DNA of 29,823 bases from Lojkania enalia (lineage: Eukaryota; Ascomycota; Dothideomycetes; Pleosporales). The first letter of the stretch is position 1, and each line of letters begins with the position of its first letter. Of this stretch, positions 24,101 to 29,823 are shown piece by piece. The stretch covers positions 308,440 to 338,262 of the forward strand of contig ML986620.1 of the NCBI GenBank assembly GCA_010094045.1, read 5' to 3'. The position numbers and the translations under genes were made by a program. The notes under the pieces were generated by a model. It did no database searches. It was not told the origin of the DNA and saw only the letters and a list, made by a program, of their open reading frames with translations.

Positions 24101-24631
24101 TCCATGGCACAGAGAGCGATAGTGTCAAGAGTTAATCTAGTGAAGTCGTCTGTCACTTGAATCAGATGATCTGGTCCATGTCTAGCCCTGATCCTCAAGT
24201 TAAAAGGCAATCTCAAGTGAGCAATTTACAGCATACCATTTCATGACTAATTGGGATGCAATATCGTGCATCTCGTCGAACATGTTCCTTATAGCCAGTG
24301 GTCCAAAAACAGGAAGAAGCACACGATGTGCAATGCCCCAGTTATTCTCTTCGGGGCCATAGGCTGTAAATAGGCCATCGTGTGCGCCATTCCGCACTTC
24401 TTTTAGCGCTGCGGATACGATCTTTGAGAATCGTTCTTCGTTAGATACCTCGTTCATCAGCTCTTGTGATGCGATGACAATCCGCTGGTTGCCGCCAAGG
24501 TGGAATTGCCATATTGGGCCGTATATATCCGTCAGGTTGCATAACGATTGGATGGGATTTTCTGGGTTGATATCGGTTACGTTGCCCACGAAGGGGATAC
24601 CTGGGGGCCCGGGAATAGGTTCAAACCCCAT
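21131..24631 (-). CDS. CYP505: Self-sufficient cytochrome P450 / reductase fusion, CYP505 type (fatty-acid subterminal hydroxylase)
   Basis: Predicted join on the minus strand: 24,631-24,237; 24,187-23,879; 23,825-23,576; 23,526-23,428; 23,378-21,671; 21,573-21,131. This gives 1,067 residues, close to the roughly 1,050-1,070 usual for P450foxy and P450 BM3. The P450 part shows AGHETT (266-271), ExxR (322-325) and the haem loop [10 protein letters not shown] (400-409, Cys407). The reductase shows an FMN loop YGSNTGT (502-508), FAD-binding RQYS (841-844), and NADPH-binding AAGTG (917-921) and CGGREMG. It ends in DVFG. Phases agree at all five introns (49, 53, 49, 49, 97 nt); one is GC-AG. The start has a good context (ACCATGG) and no membrane anchor, which suggests a soluble enzyme. 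Family members hydroxylate fatty acids at omega-1 to omega-3. No broken codon or missing key residue was seen, so the gene looks functional despite its RIP-mutated surroundings. Confidence 0.93.
23826..23878 (-). other. GC-AG intron in the CYP505 gene
   Basis: No GT donor exists between the conserved KKD codons and the LNAMLNG codons. Splicing AT|GCAAGA to CTCAG|A gives an uninterrupted KKDILNAMLNG, matching the family, with a CTAAT branch-like site near the 3' end. The intron is 53 nt, phase 2. Confidence 0.8.
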
Positions 24632-25392
24632 GGTAAAATATGAGAAAATGTTTTGACGAATTGGGAAGATTGAAGAACAAAAGCCTGGGCAAAAGTGATG
24701 ATTTATATGGTACAAGTTATCCTCTACGCCGTTCGTGTTTTATCTCATTCTCGCCATCAGGGATGAATGGGCGGAAAGTCAGTTAGGCCGTTTCGCCGAC
24801 GCCGAAGCAGGTGTCCTCCCGTGGCTCATGTGTTGATGGCCTTCGAGAAAATGCCTCGGTGGAATGCTGAATTGTGATTTTGCGGGACCCGGATTTGGCA
24901 ATAGCTCCTTCGGCCGAGGTGCTTTTCCTACTGCCAAGATGGAATTGCTTCGGCAGATTTTTTGGGAGGACGGATGGTCGGAGATGGCGACTCCTATATT
25001 GTGAAACTTGCGAGGAATGAGAGCGTTGAAGGGTTCGCTGTCGAGCGTGGGAGGTGGAGCATCTCGACGTGTTAGTGAAGTCATCCCTGCATCGTGATTG
25101 GTCGGTCCACAGGACCTTCTAAACTTTGCGAGAAAAACAATGTCATAGCAGATATAGCCCGCATTCAACATCTCAAATACATTAGTGTATTATCTAGATA
25201 CGACGAATGCTCGTTGCTCCCTGATCGCTATGCAGTGCTATTCCCAAAAATGTATCCCAATGCAGTATTTACTATACATCAAAGCCATAGAGAAAGACCC
25301 AGAATGCAGTTGCTCTCTTGCCAGTGGTATCATTATGCCTATCCCTTGCCCTCGCCCCGCATTATTATCACATACGCCCAGGCTGTCTCACT
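24632..25392. other. Intergenic region between CYP505 and the GPI-protein gene
   Basis: This 761-bp stretch of normal composition without RIP would hold the CYP505 promoter and the 3' end of the upstream gene. Open frames here (for example 24,779-25,171 minus) show no domain, biased composition or splice support. I see no RNA gene. Confidence 0.6.
24701..24708 (-). promoter_or_regulatory. Possible TATA element of the CYP505 gene
   Basis: ATATAAAT on the minus strand lies 70 bp upstream of the ATG. It is the only TATA-like sequence close to the start. The leader between them is pyrimidine-containing and unremarkable. Confidence 0.4.
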
Positions 25393-26285
25393 TTACAAAC
25401 GCATGAAGATACCAGCCACAACTCCCATTCCAATTAGTATGCCAGGCACGCTCCATCGCCCTGCACCAGCCTGCATATTCTCGAAAAGCATGTCGTTGTT
25501 GACGTCATCATTGCTGTTTGATGTTCTTTGCGGTTCTTCTGCCGGTGCCGTTGGAGATTGAGATTGGTCTTGCGGGACTTGGGTGGATGCGGGCGCAGGA
25601 ACTTCGGGGGTCTGGCTAGGTGATGCAGCCGCAGAGCTTGGTGCATCGGTACTGCTAGGTTCGGCTTCCACCATCGATGTGATTGTCTTGCCATAGTTAA
25701 TCGTATTTGGTCCCACCACAACCGGGATAAACAGCTGAAGGGTATTTCCATCGTCGTCCATCGTCGTCCTTGTCAAGGTCGAGGTAACGATAGCTGTGAT
25801 GGAGTCTCCTTCTCCCGACCTTGAATTAGATACTTCGGTCTTAGAGTGTTGGACTTCGCGAGTGGTGACAGGCTCAGGCCCTCCAGTCGCAGTGACGGCA
25901 ACGTATGCACTGCTCACTACCTCGTCCGGGATCGGGTTGTCGGCCACGCTGCACCATAGTTCAAGGGGCGTGAGGAAGAAGACCTGGAGGGCGAGTTCGT
26001 TTGCGTCACAGTCCGAGACCATGCATGATATCGCGTCGGGGAGATACGAGTCCCCTTGACTCGCGTTGCAGATACCTAAAAGTCGAAAGATTAGCATCTG
26101 TGCGAGTCGCAGAGAGGAAATAAGCCAGATGGCGACTCACACTTACCTGAATCGCACCCATTGCCGGTGTTCTCTAGACATTCTTGCCAGCAGTCGTCGA
26201 GCGTATCGAGCAGATCGAAATGGGCCAAGGATGTGGGCGCAATTGCCAGGAGGGTTAACAACGCAGCCACAAGCGACGACAACAT
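25393..26285 (-). CDS. Secreted cysteine-containing, Ser/Pro-rich protein with GPI-anchor-like C terminus (CFEM-like?)
   Basis: Two exons, 26,285-26,147 and 26,075-25,393, give 273 residues. The 71-nt intron has GTAAGT, a GCTAATC branch-like site and TTTTAG, and is phase 1. A signal peptide spans residues 1-21 (cleavage likely after SLA). A cysteine-containing N-terminal module follows, with Cys at 32, 36, 44, 49, 64, 69 and 88. The pattern recalls fungal CFEM-type extracellular domains, but I count seven cysteines and not the usual eight, so this is tentative. Residues about 170-235 are rich in Ser, Pro, Thr and Ala, as in O-glycosylated wall proteins. The end (256-273) is hydrophobic after small residues (GAG near 250-252), typical of a GPI attachment signal. 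It probably sits on the plasma membrane or wall. No enzymatic motif is seen. The upstream GTG at 26,289-26,291 is not needed; the ATG at 26,285 is the likely start. Confidence 0.8.
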
Positions 26286-27021
26286 CTTCACTAGGAGGCG
26301 CGTAGAAAACGCACCACGGCGAAGAAGTTGGGTCGTGGAGAGAAGGAGTGAAGAGGGGCGGGCACTCTCACGATAATAGTAGGGCGTGGGACGAGCTGAG
26401 ATCTATACGGTGGCTCACCGACCGTGCTGCGCCTCGTCCGCATTGATCGCCCGCGATCCAAATTTGTCACCGGCCAACCAGAGCGCGCCAAACACTGCGA
26501 CACGGCAAACGGCACAATCGAATGGATCATGTTATTGTGGCAGGGCGGTTCTTTCGTGTTCAAGAGCTCGTCTGCGTTTCAGATGTTTCTTGGCGCTATG
26601 ATATCGTCCAAATAGCCCTCGGATTGGCGGCATTGGAGAGACACATGCATAAAGAATGAAAGCCCGGTGGCCGCTTAAGTGGCATGGGCAAGTAGCCCAA
26701 AGGGCTCCCTTCGGTGTATATAGGTATGCGAGTGCTATCAAGGCTCGTAGTTAGAGCAGAATTAAACCAGCTCTACAAAATGACAATGCCCTGACGAAGC
26801 GATCACGTGACATCGCGTATCTTTAGCGTGTAGGCAACATGTCGGGGCGGTTCAACATCACAACCACTAGACACTTTCATCCTGTGCATGACCCTTATAA
26901 GGTGACCGGAAAGGAGGATATTCATCTCGGACATTCTTTTACTCGAACCGCGGACACTCGCTTAGCTAGTTCCTGCCATAAGGCGGTCCGCCCGGACCAC
27001 CGAACCTTGTGCCAAAGCCCG
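26286..27021. other. Upstream region of the GPI-protein gene, no gene recognised
   Basis: Normal base composition with several short open frames but none with a domain or a plausible splice partner. A small perfect hairpin (GGTCCG, 2-base loop, CGGACC) lies near 26,983-26,996. Composition stays unmutated to about 27,090. Confidence 0.5.
26337..26358 (-). promoter_or_regulatory. Pyrimidine-rich tract upstream of the GPI-protein gene
   Basis: A CT-rich run on the coding strand lies 52-73 bp before the ATG. Such tracts are common near fungal transcription starts. No obvious TATA box is nearby. Confidence 0.35.
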
Positions 27022-28144
27022 ATGGCGACGTCAGAATCTGACCATAACCCATTAACACCACCCCCTACGCTAGCTAAACGTGCTAGGAGGTAGATAATAA
27101 AGGCACCTAATGTACTACAGCAGCCCCCGATAATAAGAGTAGTAGTAAGCTGATTTATATAGACTAAGTATAGAGCTATAATACTACTATTATTATAGAA
27201 TAAGAAACCTAATACTATATAGTAATATCTAGAGTAATATAAATTACTACTACCTTATATTAGGTATATATTAACCTCTTCTTAATAAGTTCTTAATAGT
27301 AGTAGTACTAGAATAGAAGAGCTAGCTAAACTTATTATAATATAATAGTATAGGTAAGATAATAGGTCTAAATATAGTATAAATCTACTTAGAGGTATAT
27401 AGAAGTATATAGGGATTAGGGACCTAGAAATTCTATTAACACCTATAGGCCTTATATAAAAGGATATAGAAGAACTACTAAACTACTTATAAAGGAGTAT
27501 ATAACTATATACGGAAGGGAAAAAAGGTAGAGCTAGAAGTAGAATAAGATAAGTAAAAAGCTTTAAAATAAGATTATATATAAAACTTTTTATAAAACAA
27601 TTTCTTTATATTATTATACTACCCCCCTTCTTATAGGCTGATAGTTTCTATCTATACTAGTTTAAGAGGGAATTAGAGCTATTACGGATAGGTTCTAGTA
27701 TAAAGAAATTTCTTTAAAGTATTTATTAGTAAAAGCTAATATATATAATAATCTATAGAAATATATTTATATATTAATATAATATTAAGTAAGGTTTTTA
27801 TAGTAAGTATAATTAACCTATATATTAGCTAGTAACTACTATTATAATAGTTTATTAATATTACAATTTTATCGCGTATAGTAATAAGTATTTACTAGCC
27901 TTAATATATTACTAGATTATTATTAACTAAGCTTTCTTAACTAAATAACAATTTCTACTCTATATATATTATTACATATCCCTAGAACCGTTAATTATTA
28001 AAGTATTACTAATACTTCTTAGAAAAAATTAATTAATATACTACTCTACCTACCTTTTAAAGCCTCTTTAAAAGCTTTCTAGATTATCTACTTTTAGACT
28101 ATATATACGCTCGCCTGCGGATAGTATATAATATTTACCTTTTA
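27022..28144 (+). pseudogene. Possible degenerate ORF crossing the RIP boundary, unknown product
   Basis: An ATG at 27,022 opens a frame that is clean for 23 codons (MATSESDHNPLTPPPT...), then continues in the same frame into RIP-mutated DNA with almost only TAG/TAA stops (one TGA). The frame at 27,421 is the same and reads RDLEILLTPIGL. I do not recognise the protein. In TpA-saturated DNA any ancestral stop can look RIP-derived, so an open frame is weak evidence. From 27,336 the sequence is the R1 repeat, which may be an LTR read antisense. Confidence 0.3.
27336..28144 (-). repeat. Repeat R1-C, inverted full-length copy of the R1 LTR-like repeat
   Basis: The reverse complement runs from a mutated TG (TAAAAGGTAAAT) to TACTATTATATTATA and aligns with 2,421-3,225 over its whole length with few indels. 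The flanking 5-mers do not form a convincing target duplication. The copy is RIP-mutated at many sites different from those in R1-A. Confidence 0.72.
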
Positions 28145-28431
28145 TAATAATGTAAAGAAATCGTTCTACAAAAAGCTTTATATATAACCTTATCTTAAAG
28201 CTTTTTGCTTATCTTATCCTACCCCCAGTTCTACCTCTTTTCCCTTCCGTATATAGTTGCATACTCCCTTATAAGTAGCTTAATAGTTCTTCTATATCCT
28301 TTTATATAAGGCTTATAGGTGTTAATAGAATTTCTAGGTCCCTAATCCCCTACATACTCCTATATACCTCTAAGTAGATTTATACTATATTTAGACCTAT
28401 TATCTTACCTGTACTATTATATTATATAGAA
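28143..28431 (+). repeat. Repeat R1-B, partial copy of R1 in the orientation of R1-A
   Basis: It matches 2,947-3,225 (from TATAATAAT through the CCTATTATCTTACCT stretch) and continues a few bases past the point where R1-A is interrupted, agreeing there with R1-C. It directly abuts inverted R1-C and lies upstream of a gypsy gag on the same strand, consistent with the remnant of a 5' LTR. Confidence 0.7.
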
Positions 28432-28699
28432 GAACTTAATACTACTAGTAACAGCCTCTTTAATAATATTATATCGATTGTTTATTTAAATACGTCTAAG
28501 TCTAAAATACACCCGATTTAGTTTAGATTATAATACTTATATACTATTATATCAAATTATTTAGTTACCTAGATAGGATCTTAAAAACTTTCTATTAACT
28601 AAAACCTTTAGGTTTAGAACTTCCTATCTCCTACAATTAGAATTACCTTTAGAAAAGCTACGTAGAGTACGCCTAGGTAGAAACTTAGAGACTACTAAT

Positions 28700-29823
28700 A
28701 ACCTATTAGAATTAGAGGCAACCGCTGATATCTAACTATAATTTACCTTCTAATTCCTATACTAGAACTAATACACGCGTAAGTCGTAGTAAGAGTAAGC
28801 TTCTATCTATACGTATAGAACAACTATTACCTCCTATAGGGGGCCCTATAATAGACGGACCCCTCTCTATAAGGCCTATAATAAAGAACCTATCTAATTT
28901 AGAGGAAAATTAGAGTAAACTAACCCTTAAGGAATAAATCGCAATTTTATAAGAGGAGATTATATACTTAACACGATAGAGAATTATTAGTTCTAATTAA
29001 CCTCTATAGACTACTAAATTAGAACTAATAATATACTAGGAAACTTTTATAACTTCCCTAGTAAGAAACCTCTTAGCTACTCTTAAGCCCTCTTAAACCT
29101 ACCTTACTAAACGCATACTTAAGATCGAAAGCTTTATAGATAATAATAAACCTATATTTAAATAATAGCAAGCTTTAATTCTAGACCGATTTAAGATTAA
29201 TATAGATTACTATTAGATAGAATATATATATATAGTATTAATATAAGGATATACCTCTAGTACTGCGAAAGGGTATCTAGAGCTAAAATACCTAGCTAAA
29301 TCGGACTAGTATTAGTTTAAGAATACTAAAGAAATAATTTCGTTTCTACAATTATATTTTATTATAGATAATAAAGAGATAGAGGCGCGACAGGCGTTTT
29401 AGATCTTAAGGATAAATAAGAGAGAAGTATTCCTAACTTTTAAAGCTCGCTTTATTAATATAACTATTAGGGGATCCGTATCCTAATTTAAGTAGTTCTT
29501 CTACCTATAGGATAAGATTCTCCCCAGCCTAAGGATACTAAACCTTAGCTTTAAGCTTATATAGAAAGGCTCCTTTAATACTATAGTTGCCTACTTAATA
29601 GCCTATGATATAGAAAGGAGGAGCGTTCCTAACCTTCTAAAATAAACTACTAGCCTATAGGTTGCAGCTAAAATAAATTCGAATCGGTACTAGAAGGTTT
29701 TTAAGAGTTTATCTAAGGTAACCTACAATCTAATACTATCCTAATCTACCCTAGTATTAACACCTCGTTCTATTATAATCGTTTCTCAACTATCTAGTAA
29801 GACTCCCGCACCTGAAAGATATA
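28700..29823 (+). mobile_element. Ty3/gypsy gag, 5' part of an element leaving the window
   Basis: A plus-strand frame with RIP-type stops shows a basic N-terminal stretch, PPIGGPIIDGPL, a probable coiled-coil segment, then a retrotransposon gag core from about 29,100. The core contains KIESF, LILDRFKINID, a central GxTSSTAKGYLE motif, a YFIIDN region, FLTFKARFINI, and a segment ending near DIERRSVPNLL. This is the fold order of gypsy gag in fungi. Protease and pol must lie beyond the right edge. It could belong to the same family as the gypsy pol at 1-1,860, but no overlap is available to test this. Confidence 0.75.

Noticed and set aside
21131..24631. Recent bacterial origin of the P450-reductase fusion (P450 BM3-like)
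   Set aside because: Five fungal-type introns and sequence features typical of fungal CYP505 make vertical fungal ancestry the simpler view.
24779..25171. 130-codon open frame on the minus strand between the two genes
   Set aside because: No domain, no splice partners, and it lies in the probable promoter of CYP505. Chance open frames of this size are common in GC-balanced DNA.
25094..25561. 155-codon plus-strand open frame
   Set aside because: It overlaps the GPI-protein gene in antisense and shows no recognisable feature. The minus-strand gene with signal peptide, intron and anchor explains the region better.
26291..26741. Several short open frames upstream of the GPI-protein gene on both strands
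   Set aside because: No hydrophobic start, domain or splice pairing. They overlap each other and the promoter.

Overview
The window looks like a filamentous ascomycete (Pezizomycotina) chromosome. The two genes have short GT-AG introns of 49-97 nt (plus one GC-AG intron). The flanking DNA carries the signature of repeat-induced point mutation (RIP): CpA and TpG are almost gone, TpA is in great excess, and CpG is retained. The first 120 bases, for example, contain no CpA and no TpG. Everything here was read by eye; no search was run.

Layout. Positions 1-20,990 are a pile of RIP-mutated transposons: the 3' half of a Ty3/gypsy chromovirus pol (1-1,860); an 805-bp LTR-like repeat, R1-A (2,421-3,225); a minus-strand Fot1/pogo element (about 3,226-6,760) split by a second complete pogo element (3,733-5,604) with 70-bp inverted repeats; the end of another chromovirus (about 6,930-7,570); a complete Ty1/copia element (8,879-14,510, 204-bp LTRs, ATATA target duplication); a pogo fragment (14,516-15,743); and a second complete copia element (15,744-20,990, 125-bp LTRs, AGTAT target duplication). 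Positions 20,991 to about 27,090 form a gene island of normal composition. From about 27,090 to the end RIP resumes, with an inverted copy of the R1 repeat, a partial copy, and a Ty3/gypsy gag running off the window.

Genes. Both genes of the island are on the minus strand. A six-exon CYP505-type self-sufficient fatty-acid hydroxylase (P450 fused to its reductase, 1,067 residues) appears intact, including one GC-AG intron. About 760 bp upstream of it is a two-exon gene for a secreted, cysteine-containing, Ser/Pro-rich protein with a GPI-anchor-like C terminus (273 residues). Nothing indicates a shared pathway.

Most notable points. RIP stops inside the second copia element: its 5' LTR and body are heavily mutated, while its 3' LTR, 140 bp from the CYP505 stop codon, is nearly pristine. 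Copia 1 keeps one net reading frame across about 4.8 kb and is disabled only by point mutations. Transposons are nested inside transposons. I did not find a clearly new biological system.
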